Below are positions 45,468-55,570 of a stretch of 64,000 nucleotides of DNA, in pieces. A program made the translations under genes and the position numbers. The notes below the pieces were generated by a model. It worked only from the letters and a program-made list of their open reading frames with translations, was not told the DNA's origin and searched no databases. Source of the DNA: an uncultured Lachnospiraceae bacterium. GTDB lineage: Bacteria > Bacillota > Clostridia > Lachnospirales > Lachnospiraceae. The stretch lies in assembly GCA_945919795.1 (NCBI GenBank), contig CAMEJJ010000019.1:1-64000 (forward strand). The letters run 5' to 3'. The first letter of the stretch is position 1; each line of letters begins with the position of its first letter.

Positions 45468-45953
45468 TTAGATCACCTTTTCCGGTTTTCCGACAGCACG
45501 AATCACAAAATCTCCTGTTTCCGGATAAAAAATAACTGTTCGTCCATAATTTTCTCCGGTGTCCTCTGCCAGTATCGGAATATTCAATTCTTCTAACTTT
45601 TTCTTTACCGCCATTACATTTTTTTCACCGACCTTGATTAAGGACGATTTATTCTGAAATGCAAACATCTGAGCCCCACCGGCAATTTTTGCAACCAGCC
45701 GGTTTTTTGAACCGCCAGCACATACAATCCGGTTTACCAGTTCGACAATACCGGTATCTGCAAATTTCGGAATATTTGTATTATCTTTAATGGCTGTACT
45801 GTCCGGCAGCATAATATGAGCCAAGCCACCGACTTTCGTAATGGGATCTCTTAATGCAATACCCACACATGAACCTAATCCTAAAGTCGTAAGGCCATCC
45901 GGACTTTTGCAGATATTTAAATCTGCCATTCCCACCTTAATAATTTCACCCAT
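45468..45953 (-). CDS. cheD: Chemoreceptor glutamine deamidase CheD
   Basis: CheD deamidates receptor Gln and binds CheC to tune its phosphatase activity. The catalytic Cys is in LGLGSCVGIALRD and the His in GGLAHIMLPDS; AKIAGGAQMF is also conserved. The 161 aa are standard. It follows cheC by 1 nt. Confidence 0.94.
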   Translation of the reverse strand: MGEIIKVGMADLNICKSPDGLTTLGLGSCVGIALRDPITKVGGLAHIMLPDSTAIKDNTNIPKFADTGIVELVNRIVCAGGSKNRLVAKIAGGAQMFAFQNKSSLIKVGEKNVMAVKKKLEELNIPILAEDTGENYGRTVIFYPETGDFVIRAVGKPEKVI

Positions 45954-45954
45954 T

Positions 45955-46563
45955 TTACAAACCTAATGCCGATAATATTTTATCATAGGATTCCAAATCC
46001 GGAACCAGAATAAAATATCCGTTTAAACTCTTTTCATCTGAAAACTCCGTCTGAATCATCAGAATTTTATCTCCGATTTCTCCAAACTCAATTGCAGGAA
46101 CACTTAATATGGCTCCTGCCATATCAATACATAAATCAGGAACTGAAGGCATAATCGAAAGTCCCGTCAAAGTAGACAGGGAATTGAGATATGATGCAAC
46201 GATTATATTTCCAATTTCCTTCATTGCCGAAAGCTCCATCTCCGTGAAATCACCTTCCGTTTCCTCTGACTGCATCAGTTTTGCCACGAGAGAATGAGCT
46301 GCTTTTTCTTCCAGCAAAAACATCATGCTTCCGGTAATATCGCCTTCTACAATCAGATAAACACCTGCCATCAACTGTTCTTCTCCACCGATGGCAGCTC
46401 CTACCTCTGAGAAATCCAAAAGTCGAATTTGGGGAACTTTCATATCTACTTTACATTGCAATAACTGCGCCAACGCTGTTGTTGCATTTCCTGCTCCAAT
46501 ATTGCCGATTTCTTTTAAAACATCAAAATACTGATCGGAATTATTCAAACTAAAATCATGCAT
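45955..46563 (-). CDS. cheC: CheY-P phosphatase CheC
   Basis: CheC dephosphorylates CheY-P and interacts with CheD. Two active-site helices with the E-x2-N pattern are visible: DVLKEIGNIGAGNA near 15 and LSAMKEIGNIIVASYLN near 115. The track starts at a TTG (46593); ATG 46563 (MHDFSLNNSDQYFDV) is preferred, giving 202 aa, though its ribosome site is weak. Confidence 0.92.
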   Translation of the reverse strand: MHDFSLNNSDQYFDVLKEIGNIGAGNATTALAQLLQCKVDMKVPQIRLLDFSEVGAAIGGEEQLMAGVYLIVEGDITGSMMFLLEEKAAHSLVAKLMQSEETEGDFTEMELSAMKEIGNIIVASYLNSLSTLTGLSIMPSVPDLCIDMAGAILSVPAIEFGEIGDKILMIQTEFSDEKSLNGYFILVPDLESYDKILSALGL

Positions 46564-46648
46564 ATATTTCAACCATCTCTCTTTGTTTTGCAACGTTTAC
46601 ATTGCTTTGTTTCGTTTTCTGTCGTTAGCCGGACATGAAAACACGGAA

Positions 46649-47116
46649 CTAGTTTGTTTTTTCTTTCTCGGCAAATACAAGATTTAAATCAAACAAGGAG
46701 ATCAACTCGCCTTTGTCTTTTCCAATTCCCGAAATAAAATTTGTTTTCTCTTCACCGGAATCATAAGAGACTTTTTCAATTTCTCTTGCATCGAGAGTAA
46801 CAACCTCTTTTACCGCATCAACCAAAACACCGATTACCTCGCCGTTTTCTAATTTGATGATAATAATTCTTGTTAATTTTGTAATTTCATCTTCTGCCAG
46901 TCCCATTTTCAATCGAAGTGAAACAACCGGTACCACTTCACCTCGAAGATTAATGACACCTTTGATATATGCAGGTACATTGGGCACTCTGGTAATCCTC
47001 TGCATACGGACAATATTGTCAATATACTTAATATCGATACCAAACTGCTCATCACCGAATTTTACAACAATATACTGAATAGGATTATATGATTCGAGTT
47101 CCTTTAATTCGTCCAT
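46649..47116 (-). CDS. cheW: Chemotaxis coupling protein CheW
   Basis: CheW links receptors to CheA. The 155-aa SH3-like protein has QYIVVKFGDEQFGIDI and the conserved NLRGEVVPVVSLR segment. GGAGG precedes the ATG. It lies 14 nt after cheA. Confidence 0.95.
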   Translation of the reverse strand: MDELKELESYNPIQYIVVKFGDEQFGIDIKYIDNIVRMQRITRVPNVPAYIKGVINLRGEVVPVVSLRLKMGLAEDEITKLTRIIIIKLENGEVIGVLVDAVKEVVTLDAREIEKVSYDSGEEKTNFISGIGKDKGELISLFDLNLVFAEKEKTN

Positions 47117-47130
47117 TTGCTACCTCCCTC

Positions 47131-49221
47131 TTACAGTAATGCATTTGCGTCGATGATCAATGCAATCTCACCATCGCCCAGAATTGTTGCACCACTGATA
47201 ACTTTACTCTTATTAATATACTTTCCAAGTGACTTAATAACGATTTCCTGCTGTCCCATCAATTCATCCACAACCAGGCCGGCAAGCTTGTCACCTTTTT
47301 TCACAATGGCAACAATCAGATTATCATCCGGTCCCTTTGTAGATTCGTTATCCAATACTTTATTCAAACGGATCAACGGGATAACATCTCCACGCAGATT
47401 AATAACTTCTTCATTCTGAACAAACTTAATTTCGTTTGGAGCAATATCCTCAATCGTCTGAATAGAACCTAACGAAATCGCATATTTTTCTCCACCAACT
47501 TCTACCATCAATGCCTGAATAATAGCTAATGTCAGCGGAAGACGAATAATGAAAGTACTACCTTCTCCAAGCTTGGTCTTTACTTCAACATCACCACTAA
47601 GTGATTCTATTTTAGATTTTACGACATCCAGACCAACACCTCGTCCGGATACATCCGTAACCTGCTTTGCAGTCGAAAAACTGGGCTGGAATAACAAATC
47701 AATCGCATCTTTGTCTGTCATTGCATCAGCCTGCTCCTGTGTGATTTTTCCCTTTTCCACAGCTTTTGTTTTTACAGCTTCAACATCAATTCCGTTACCG
47801 TCATCCCTTACCTCAATGACAACGTTATTTCCATCCTGGTATGCATCTAAGAAAATAGAACCAACTTCCGGTTTGCCGCGTTTTTTTCGAATTTCAGCTG
47901 ATTCCAAACCATGGTCGGCTGAATTACGCAACAGATGCATTAACGGATCCCCGATTTCATCAACCACAGTACGGTCTAATTCTGTTTCTTCACCTGACAT
48001 AAACAACTGCATTTTCTTATCCAGCTTTTTGGAAAGATCCCTGATCATCTTGGGGAATTTCTGTACTACTGATTCAATCGGAACCATTCGTACTTTCATA
48101 ACTGATTCATGTAAGTTGGTTGTAACACTTTCCAAGTATTCAATCGGTTCATTTACACTGCTGTTAGAAGTGATACCTTCGGTCTGTGCAGCAGAAACAA
48201 GCGAGTTTTTCGCAATAATCAACTCACTTACCAAATTCATTAATACATCCAGTTTTTCAATATCCACACGTACCGTTCTGTTAACAATCGGTTTTGCAGC
48301 CGCTTTCTTTTCCGCTTTAGCCGGTGTCTGACCTGTTGCATGCTGTGCTGCTGATACTTCATCCACTTTCTCTTCTACAGCGGGAACTTCGTCCTGTTTT
48401 ACTTCTTCTAACTCAATCGGTGCTATGTAACAATTCTCGATTTCAGATACATTCATAACGGCAGCCTTTACCTTATCCATATCCGCTTCCGTAATAAAGA
48501 TTACACTGAAATCAAAATCAAATTTTTCATCTTCAATATCCTGTGCACTTGGAACGGAAATCATGGTTTCTCCAAGTTCTTCCAATGCTTTATATACCAA
48601 AAACGCACGAGCAGCTTTCAATATACAGGTTTCCTGAACATATACTGTCAGTCCGAATACATTTTTTCCCTGTTTTTTAGCTTCACCCAGGACCTTTTTG
48701 TCTGTGTCTGTAAAAGAAATAGCTCTCCATTTTTCTTTTGCTTCATCTGCCTGTGTGGCAACAGGTGCCGGTTCTGCAGCAGGTGCAACACTTTCTGCCG
48801 GAGCTTTAACAGGTTCTGCTGCTACAGGAGCAGAGCCTTTTCCGGCCAAAATATCATTGAGAGCTTTGATTAAATGCTCATTATCATTGGTTCCTTCATC
48901 AGAGGTGTTCTGAATATTTTCTGTATACTCCTCCAATGAATCCAGGCACTGGAACAAAATATCAATCATGCTTCCATCCGCTTTTATGGTCCCATTACGA
49001 ACCTCAGAAAACACATTTTCCATGTCATGTGTTAAATTCTGCATTCTCTTATAGCCCATAGTTCCTGCCATACCTTTTAACGTATGCGCAGCACGGAAAA
49101 TTTCATTGATTGTATCCATATTTTCCGGATCCTGCTCTAAATTCATAAGCTGATCACTTAAATTTTGCAGATGTTCCTTGGTCTCATCAAGGAAAATTTC
49201 AAGATACTGGCTAACATCCAT
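47131..49221 (-). CDS. cheA: Chemotaxis histidine kinase CheA
   Basis: CheA phosphorylates CheY and CheB in response to receptors. The HPt domain has the phospho-His in RAAHTLKGMAGTMG near residue 46; a CheY-binding domain, a dimerisation domain (about 320-380), an ATPase domain with LLRNSADHGLES and GRGVGLDVVK, and a C-terminal CheW-like domain with NLRGDVIPLIRL follow. The 696 aa are normal. Its start overlaps cheB by 11 nt. Confidence 0.97.
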   Translation of the reverse strand: MDVSQYLEIFLDETKEHLQNLSDQLMNLEQDPENMDTINEIFRAAHTLKGMAGTMGYKRMQNLTHDMENVFSEVRNGTIKADGSMIDILFQCLDSLEEYTENIQNTSDEGTNDNEHLIKALNDILAGKGSAPVAAEPVKAPAESVAPAAEPAPVATQADEAKEKWRAISFTDTDKKVLGEAKKQGKNVFGLTVYVQETCILKAARAFLVYKALEELGETMISVPSAQDIEDEKFDFDFSVIFITEADMDKVKAAVMNVSEIENCYIAPIELEEVKQDEVPAVEEKVDEVSAAQHATGQTPAKAEKKAAAKPIVNRTVRVDIEKLDVLMNLVSELIIAKNSLVSAAQTEGITSNSSVNEPIEYLESVTTNLHESVMKVRMVPIESVVQKFPKMIRDLSKKLDKKMQLFMSGEETELDRTVVDEIGDPLMHLLRNSADHGLESAEIRKKRGKPEVGSIFLDAYQDGNNVVIEVRDDGNGIDVEAVKTKAVEKGKITQEQADAMTDKDAIDLLFQPSFSTAKQVTDVSGRGVGLDVVKSKIESLSGDVEVKTKLGEGSTFIIRLPLTLAIIQALMVEVGGEKYAISLGSIQTIEDIAPNEIKFVQNEEVINLRGDVIPLIRLNKVLDNESTKGPDDNLIVAIVKKGDKLAGLVVDELMGQQEIVIKSLGKYINKSKVISGATILGDGEIALIIDANALL

Positions 49222-50341
49222 CTTTCATTACCCCCACGTTCTTTATTATTGCTTCAGCCACTTTATCAAGCGGCACACTTTCATTGGTTAACTCTGCCAT
49301 ATCGACTGCCCTGGGCATGCCATATACAGCGCAGGTCTCTTTACTTTGTGTGATAACATAAACTGTTTTACTGCATTTTAAATTCTCGATTCCTTCGGTT
49401 CCGTCAGCTCCCATTCCGGTAAGCACAACACAAACAACTTCTTGAAACTTGGAATTGGCTAATGACTCAAACATATAGTTGGCACAGGGCTTTACGCCCT
49501 CTCTTGTACATCCGTCAAATAAACAAATCCTGTCAGCACGATTTTTATGTCGGATTTCCATGTGAAAGCCACCTTTAGCAATATAGACATTTCCTTTTTC
49601 AAGGGTCATGCCGTCAGATGCTTCCTGAACTTTCAGCTTTGAAACCGAATCAATTCTCTTTGCCAAAGAGTCGGTAAATCCGGCCGGCATATGCTGTACA
49701 ACCAACACCGGTGCATCTAAATCGGCCGGCAGATAAGGAAGTACTTCCATCAAAGCTTTCGGTCCTCCGGTCGAACTGGCAATTGCAACAACCTTTTTTG
49801 CCGGTTGACCATGACTTTTTTTATCCTTCTTTTTCATGAGTCCCGCAATCACATTTCCATTATGCTTATGAAGATTCGCATCGCTTTCATGCATCTTACT
49901 TTCAGGCCGCTCACTCTCATGCAGATTAGTAATATCCGTCTCATCCTCAAAAACAACCGATGAAATAATCTTAAAAAAAAGAGTTTTAAACTTTTCACTT
50001 TGTATTTCTTCAATGCTCTGAGGCTTTGTAATGAAATCAGCTGCTCCCTGCGAAAGAGCTTCAATTGTGATATGTGTTCCTTCTCCGGCAACCATGCTGA
50101 AAATGACAACTTTAGCAGGATACTGCATCTGGTTCATCTTTTTTAAAAAGGTAATGCCATCCATCTTTGGCATCATCAAATCCAGAAGAATTAAATCATA
50201 GCTTTTTTCTTTTACCAGTTTTAGTCCTTCCAAACCATCTGCCGCTGTATCTTCAACCACAAATCGATGATCTGAATTAATTATATCACAAAAAATTCTT
50301 CTCATGAGTGCAGAATCATCTATAAACAAAATTTTTTTCAT
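49211..50341 (-). CDS. cheB: Receptor methylesterase/response regulator CheB
   Basis: CheB removes receptor methyl groups when phosphorylated. The receiver domain has FIDDSALMRR and the phosphorylated Asp in ILLDLMMPKMDG; the esterase domain has the Ser-His-Asp triad in ASSTGGPKAL, VQHMPAGFT and GMGADGTEG. The 376 aa are standard. No cheR is in the window. A linker of about 40 residues rich in His/Glu/Ser joins the domains. Confidence 0.96.
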   Translation of the reverse strand: MKKILFIDDSALMRRIFCDIINSDHRFVVEDTAADGLEGLKLVKEKSYDLILLDLMMPKMDGITFLKKMNQMQYPAKVVIFSMVAGEGTHITIEALSQGAADFITKPQSIEEIQSEKFKTLFFKIISSVVFEDETDITNLHESERPESKMHESDANLHKHNGNVIAGLMKKKDKKSHGQPAKKVVAIASSTGGPKALMEVLPYLPADLDAPVLVVQHMPAGFTDSLAKRIDSVSKLKVQEASDGMTLEKGNVYIAKGGFHMEIRHKNRADRICLFDGCTREGVKPCANYMFESLANSKFQEVVCVVLTGMGADGTEGIENLKCSKTVYVITQSKETCAVYGMPRAVDMAELTNESVPLDKVAEAIIKNVGVMKDGC

Positions 50342-50359
50342 TTTTATTCCTTTTTTTAA

Positions 50360-51076
50360 TTATACTCTGCTACGTTTTTTCCGCTCTTCCTCAAAAATAA
50401 ACCGAATAATGGCTTCTCTTTGATTGCTCAATATGCTTGTAAATTTCAGACGATGTTCGAATTCACCTTTTTGATTATCATTTTCCCTACAACTTAAGAC
50501 TTCTCCGGCAAGTTCATACACGGTTTCCTTGCCATGTGAATGAAGACTAAATAACAATGCAATCTGTTCTCCTACCGTAAAGGCAGTCTGAGAAACAAAT
50601 TTCAGGCCCCCACCGCTGATATCGCGAATTTCACATTTCTTCATCATCAATCCCTGCTGCATATGGAAATTGTTCTTTTCTAAATCTTTCATTTCTTCTT
50701 CCATCAGTGTTCTGGCCTTTAACGGCAGGCTGATAGAATAACGATAATATTCCCTGCGCTGGAATTTCTCCAGTTCCGAAGTCACTTCAGCCAGCAAAAT
50801 ATAAACATTATTACTTTTATAACGATCTGCAATCCGAACAAAACACTGATATAACCCCTTCTGGGTATAAAAACAAAACTGATACTGACCATCTTTAGGG
50901 AGCAATATCAATTTGGAACCTTCCATCGGCATTAAAATCTCAAGCTGGTCATCATCAAGGATGTCATACACCTTGGAAGAATATACTTTTTTATTGGATG
51001 CCGATCCTAAAATAGCTCTTTCCACAGCCATGATATCAATTTTTTCACCGGGCCTTACTAATTCTGTCAAAGTCAT
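50360..51076 (-). CDS. YcgR-like PilZ protein (c-di-GMP flagellar brake)
   Basis: A 238-aa protein with an N-terminal YcgR-type domain and a C-terminal PilZ domain. The c-di-GMP motifs RREYYR and DISGGGLKF are intact. Such proteins slow the motor or bias turning when c-di-GMP rises. ATG 51076 with GAGGAG 7 nt upstream is preferred over the track start at 51112. It lies 46 nt after a long palindrome. Confidence 0.9.
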   Translation of the reverse strand: MTLTELVRPGEKIDIMAVERAILGSASNKKVYSSKVYDILDDDQLEILMPMEGSKLILLPKDGQYQFCFYTQKGLYQCFVRIADRYKSNNVYILLAEVTSELEKFQRREYYRYSISLPLKARTLMEEEMKDLEKNNFHMQQGLMMKKCEIRDISGGGLKFVSQTAFTVGEQIALLFSLHSHGKETVYELAGEVLSCRENDNQKGEFEHRLKFTSILSNQREAIIRFIFEEERKKRSRV

Positions 51077-51122
51077 AGTTTTTCTCCTCTGTTCTGGGGG
51101 GATATGAATCATTTTTTTGGTT

Positions 51123-51270
51123 AGGTGTCTGAGAAATTTATATATTCTATCACAGACGCGTTCTCACTTGGATGACAACGTAGCAGTACTAAATTCGCAA
51201 TAAATTGCTCATTAAGTGCTGACGTTGTCATACAGTCTGTGAGTAGAATATATGAATTTCTCAGACACCT
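51123..51270. repeat. 148-bp near-perfect inverted repeat between flhG and the PilZ gene
   Basis: The outer arms AGGTGTCTGAGAAATT and their complement continue as an almost perfect 33-bp stem (one mismatch, one bulge), then an asymmetric loop, then TGACAACGT arms and CAGTACT/AGTGCTG arms around GCAATAAATTGC. It contains no ORF. It could be a MITE-like element or a stable mRNA hairpin inside the operon. Confidence 0.88.
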
Positions 51271-51281
51271 TCGTAAAATAT

Positions 51282-52157
51282 TTATTTCTTGGTTATAATA
51301 TGGGAAAAGAATGCTGCCATTCCTCGTTTCTGTGGTAATAAAGACTGTTCGCCATACATCAGTACCTGTGCAATTTCCTGATATGCCTTTGCTGACTTTG
51401 CATTCGGATTAGCTAAAGATACCGGTGTCTGCTGCATAACCGCCTGACTAAGATGCGAATCCTGCGGTACACTTCCCAAATAAGAAATGGGCAGTTTCAA
51501 ATATCTCGCAACCACTGCATTCAGCTTTGTAAACAGGGCTTTTCCCTCTTCCTTGCTATCCACTTTATTTGCCATCACCTTAATCTGCGAAGTCTCAGAT
51601 GAAAACCTGTCATGGCGGTTTAACGCCTTTAACAGAGAATAGGAATCTGTAATGGAAGTGGGTTCCGGTGTTGTTACCAGAATAATTTCTCCACTTGCAA
51701 CCAAAAATTCCAAAACGGCATCAGAGATTCCGGCTCCGGTATCCACAATCACGATATCCGCAATCGCATCAAGTTCTGCCAAATTCTGTATAATATAAAT
51801 CAAATATTCTCTGCTTAAATTGGAAAGACCTGCAATTCCGGAACCTCCGGAAATAAAGCCGACTCCTCCCGGTCCCCAGGTAATGATATCCTTTATATTT
51901 TTCCCCTGGTAAATCAAATCACACAAATTGTGACGGGGAACCGTGCCAAACATGATTTCAATATTGGCAAGTCCAAAATCGGCATCCAAAATAATGACAC
52001 GCTGTCCCATCTGCCGAAATTGAATTGCAAGATTAATGGCTGTATTGGATTTGCCCACACCACCTTTTCCGCTTGTTACCGTAATAACTCTGGCAACCGG
52101 CCGTTGGGGTTGCTGATTCATTTTAATGATATTTCTTAAGTTTTCTGCCTGATCCAT
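51282..52157 (-). CDS. flhG: Flagellar number regulator FlhG (MinD-like ATPase)
   Basis: A MinD/ParA-type ATPase that controls flagellar number and placement with FlhF. The deviant Walker A is TSGKGGVGKSN near 30, with VIVDTGAG for Walker B. The track start adds residues inside flhF; ATG 52157 with AAGGAGG gives MDQAENLRNI and 291 aa. It follows flhF by 10 nt. Confidence 0.95.
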   Translation of the reverse strand: MDQAENLRNIIKMNQQPQRPVARVITVTSGKGGVGKSNTAINLAIQFRQMGQRVIILDADFGLANIEIMFGTVPRHNLCDLIYQGKNIKDIITWGPGGVGFISGGSGIAGLSNLSREYLIYIIQNLAELDAIADIVIVDTGAGISDAVLEFLVASGEIILVTTPEPTSITDSYSLLKALNRHDRFSSETSQIKVMANKVDSKEEGKALFTKLNAVVARYLKLPISYLGSVPQDSHLSQAVMQQTPVSLANPNAKSAKAYQEIAQVLMYGEQSLLPQKRGMAAFFSHIITKK

Positions 52158-52167
52158 ATCTGCCTCC

Positions 52168-53400
52168 TTAAGAAATTTTATTTCCGCCAAGCAACATTTT
52201 GACTGTTTTTTGCGGGTTGAAATCTTCCATATCATCAGGAACGTTTTGACCACATGTCACATAGGAAAGCTTTGCTCCTGTATGGAGTTTCAAATTTAAC
52301 AGATTACCCAAGCAGGTGGTCTCGTCAAGCTTGGTGAAAATCAATTTATACTGGGTTATGGTTGCATAAGCATCCGCAATACTCAGTAAATCTTTATATT
52401 TTGTGGTTGCACTGACAACCAGATAAACTTCTTTTTCAATGGACGGATCAACAGCCATGATAAATTCATTCATAGCATCCCGTTGTTTTTCATTGTGATG
52501 TGAATGACCTGCCGTATCCATAAAAATATAGTCATAATCCTTATATTTCTCGATTTCCTTCTGCATTTCATCCGTTGTATAGATGATACAAAACGGAACA
52601 TTCAAAATATTGGCATAAGTACGAAGCTGTTCAGCGGCTGCAATACGATAGGTATCCATGGTAAACAATGCTACTTTTTTATTTTGTTCCACAGAATAAC
52701 GGGATGCGATTTTTGCAATCGTTGTTGTCTTTCCAACTCCTGTGGGACCCACGAAAAATACGACCTTGGGACCTTTTTTAGCCGGTGTTATTCCCTCCGG
52801 CTGTTCAAATTTTAATATCATTTTTTGATACACATTGGACAGCATAAAATCAATCGGCATATTGGGCTTAATTACCGAATCCAGTTCATCAATAATCTGA
52901 TTTGCATAGGTCTCCGCAATTTCGTTTTCAAGCATGGTATTGTATAACAGTTTTAAAAAACGGACATTGCTGTTTTCATCTTCATCTCTGTCTTCTTTTT
53001 TGACCGTTTTATTTTCCACAACATTTTTTTGCGGTTCGTCCTTTTGTAATTGTTTTTCAATCAAATTCTGCAGACTATCCAGTTTCTTCTCAAGGACTTT
53101 ATCATTGCTACTATCATCCGACACCGACATTGAGGACGGTACAACCTGTTCCTGCTTTTCGGAAGAAACCGTTCTTTTTTCAGGAATCGGCTTAACCACA
53201 TCTTTTTTTACGGGTAAAATACGGTCCGGTTCTTCCTCCAAGGCAACGGTTACCTCAATGGATTTCGATTTTAAGAAAGAAAAGAAGCCTTTTTTCTTCA
53301 CCTCTTTTACATTCATGACAACGACACCGTTTCCAAGCTCCTTTTTTGCGGCTTCGATTGCATCGTTTTCTGTTTTTCCCTGGAATTTTTTAATAATCAT
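52168..53400 (-). CDS. flhF: Flagellar SRP-like GTPase FlhF
   Basis: An SRP-family GTPase that places the flagellum. The N-terminal basic domain (1-130), NG domain with GPTGVGKTTTIAKIA near 220 and DTAGHSHHNEKQR are visible. The 410 aa are normal. Its ATG abuts the flhA stop. Confidence 0.96.
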   Translation of the reverse strand: MIIKKFQGKTENDAIEAAKKELGNGVVVMNVKEVKKKGFFSFLKSKSIEVTVALEEEPDRILPVKKDVVKPIPEKRTVSSEKQEQVVPSSMSVSDDSSNDKVLEKKLDSLQNLIEKQLQKDEPQKNVVENKTVKKEDRDEDENSNVRFLKLLYNTMLENEIAETYANQIIDELDSVIKPNMPIDFMLSNVYQKMILKFEQPEGITPAKKGPKVVFFVGPTGVGKTTTIAKIASRYSVEQNKKVALFTMDTYRIAAAEQLRTYANILNVPFCIIYTTDEMQKEIEKYKDYDYIFMDTAGHSHHNEKQRDAMNEFIMAVDPSIEKEVYLVVSATTKYKDLLSIADAYATITQYKLIFTKLDETTCLGNLLNLKLHTGAKLSYVTCGQNVPDDMEDFNPQKTVKMLLGGNKIS

Positions 53401-55434
53401 TTATATCTTCACCGTCCCCACTGACTGTAATTCCACATTTGGCTCAATTTCATTATAGGATATAACAATCAAATCGTTTAAATACTGCTCTGTCATCTTT
53501 TTAAAATAAATCCGGACTATGGGAGAAGTGATTACAATCGGCGGTTTTCCCAGACTTTCAAGTTTTTCAATCTCCTCTTTGGTACTGTCGATAATCGCTC
53601 TCGTTTTTTCCGGATCCAGTGTCAGATAAGCACCCTGTTCTGTCTGTTTGACACTGCCCATGATCTCCTGTTCCACTTTGGCATCAACCGTAACAACACT
53701 GGTTGTTTCATTTGGTGCAAAGAATTTGGCACAGATTGCTCTTTTTAATGCCTGCCTTACATACTCTGTCAGGATATCCGTATCCCTTGTAGACGTCGCA
53801 AAATCTGCGAGTGTCTCGAAAATGGTCAACAAATCGCGGATGGATACCCCCTCCATCAACAGATTTTGCAATACTTTTTGAACCTCGCCAAGTCCAAGCA
53901 GTTTCGGAACCAGTTCTTCCACAATGGAAGGATTGGTTTCTTTGAGATTGTTAACCAGATTTTGAACATCCTGTCTTGTAAGCAATTCAGCAATATGCTG
54001 ACGGATGACTTCTGTCAGATGAGTTGCAATAATGCTTGGCGGATCAACTACGGTATATCCAAGGCTTTCTGCACGCTCTCTCTGCCCCTCGGTAATCCAG
54101 ATGGCCGGCAGGTGGAAAGAAGGCTCAAAGGTTGGAATACCGGTGATTTCTTCCTCAACATATCCCGGATTCATCGCCATATAATGGTCAAAGAGAATTT
54201 CTCCTTCCGAAACCTGAATTCCCTTGATTTTGATAATATACTGGTTGGGATTCAACTGAATATTATCACGTAATCGGATAATGGGAACCACAGTACCTAA
54301 CTCTAAAGCAACCTGACGACGTATCATAACAACACGGTCCAACAAGTCTCCGCCCTGATTGACATCGGCAAGCGGAATAATACCATAACCAAATTCCAGC
54401 TCGATCGGATCGACCTGTAAAAGCGAATTGACATTCTCCGGCTGCCTTATTTCTTCGGCTTCTGCTTCCTCCATATCCACAGCCCCTTCAATGGTTGCAG
54501 TTTCAATCTGTGCCTGCATATTTCTGCCGCATAAAATAAAGCAAAAGCCAAGTGTCAGAAACAATAGCGGATTTAACGGTGTAACAACCCCTAAAAAGCA
54601 AAGAATACATCCAACCAGATAGCATGCCTTCGGCATACCGAAAACCTGCTTAATTAAGACGGAACCAAAATCCGAATCCTTACTTCCTTTGGTAACCAGA
54701 ATACCGGTGGAAAGAGAAATTAAAAGAGAGGGAATCTGGCTGACCAGTCCGTCACCGATTGTCAGAATGGAATAGCGGCTTAAAGCGGTGGAAATATCCA
54801 TGCCGTTTCGAAGCATTCCCATGGCAATACCACCAACTAAGTTGACAACCGTGATAATCAGACCGGCTACCGCATCACCCTTTACGTATTTTACCGCACC
54901 ATCCATGCTACCAAAAAAGCTGGATTCTAACTGTATTTTTTCTCTTCTGACTTTGGCTTCTGCATCCGTGATAGCGCCGGTATTCAAATCAGCATCAATT
55001 GCCATCTGCTTACCGGGCATAGCATCCAGTGTGAAACGTGCTGTTACTTCAGCAACACGTTCAGAACCTTTATTGATAACCATAAACTGAATAATGATCA
55101 GGATAATAAATACAATGGCACCCATAATCAGGTCACCGCCACCAACGAAACCACCGAAGGTTTCTACCACATTACCGGGACTTCCGGTTGTAAGGATCAA
55201 TCTTGTGGATGATACGTTCAGTGCAATCCTGAAAATGGTGGTAAATAACAAAACAGTAGGGAAATAGGACATTTCCAGTACTTCTTTTGCAAACATACAA
55301 CGAAACATAATCGTGAATGCCAAAGCAATATTACATGCCAGCAAAATATCTAAAAGTACGGAAGGAATCGGTACAATCAACATCACAAATGCAGCAACAA
55401 TATACAAAGCTACGCCAACATCTGCTTTTTTCAT
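53401..55434 (-). CDS. flhA: Flagellar type III export gate protein FlhA
   Basis: The export gate subunit with eight N-terminal membrane helices and a large cytoplasmic domain that binds chaperones. The FHIPEP-type region has AIDADLNTGAITDAEA, and the 677 aa are normal. A 208-nt purine-rich leader with repeats separates it from flhB. Confidence 0.97.
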   Translation of the reverse strand: MKKADVGVALYIVAAFVMLIVPIPSVLLDILLACNIALAFTIMFRCMFAKEVLEMSYFPTVLLFTTIFRIALNVSSTRLILTTGSPGNVVETFGGFVGGGDLIMGAIVFIILIIIQFMVINKGSERVAEVTARFTLDAMPGKQMAIDADLNTGAITDAEAKVRREKIQLESSFFGSMDGAVKYVKGDAVAGLIITVVNLVGGIAMGMLRNGMDISTALSRYSILTIGDGLVSQIPSLLISLSTGILVTKGSKDSDFGSVLIKQVFGMPKACYLVGCILCFLGVVTPLNPLLFLTLGFCFILCGRNMQAQIETATIEGAVDMEEAEAEEIRQPENVNSLLQVDPIELEFGYGIIPLADVNQGGDLLDRVVMIRRQVALELGTVVPIIRLRDNIQLNPNQYIIKIKGIQVSEGEILFDHYMAMNPGYVEEEITGIPTFEPSFHLPAIWITEGQRERAESLGYTVVDPPSIIATHLTEVIRQHIAELLTRQDVQNLVNNLKETNPSIVEELVPKLLGLGEVQKVLQNLLMEGVSIRDLLTIFETLADFATSTRDTDILTEYVRQALKRAICAKFFAPNETTSVVTVDAKVEQEIMGSVKQTEQGAYLTLDPEKTRAIIDSTKEEIEKLESLGKPPIVITSPIVRIYFKKMTEQYLNDLIVISYNEIEPNVELQSVGTVKI

Positions 55435-55445
55435 TCTGTACCTCT

Positions 55446-55570
55446 CCTTTCTCTGAAAATAATTCCCTGTTTCATTTTCTCTGTAAACAATTCTCTGTTT
55501 ATTATTATATTTCTCTGCTTATTCTTCTCTGTTCGTGTTTCTTATTCGTATTTTTCTTTTATTTCTCTAT
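55446..55570 (-). repeat. CAGAGAA repeats in the flhA leader
   Basis: In the 208-nt gap before flhA, CAGAGAA occurs five times (plus TAGAGAA), spaced 14, 20, 14 and 28 nt apart, in a purine-rich transcript with few stems. The rest of the gap shows no ORF. Another repeated piece is CAGATGTTA near 55600-55630. Confidence 0.6.
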
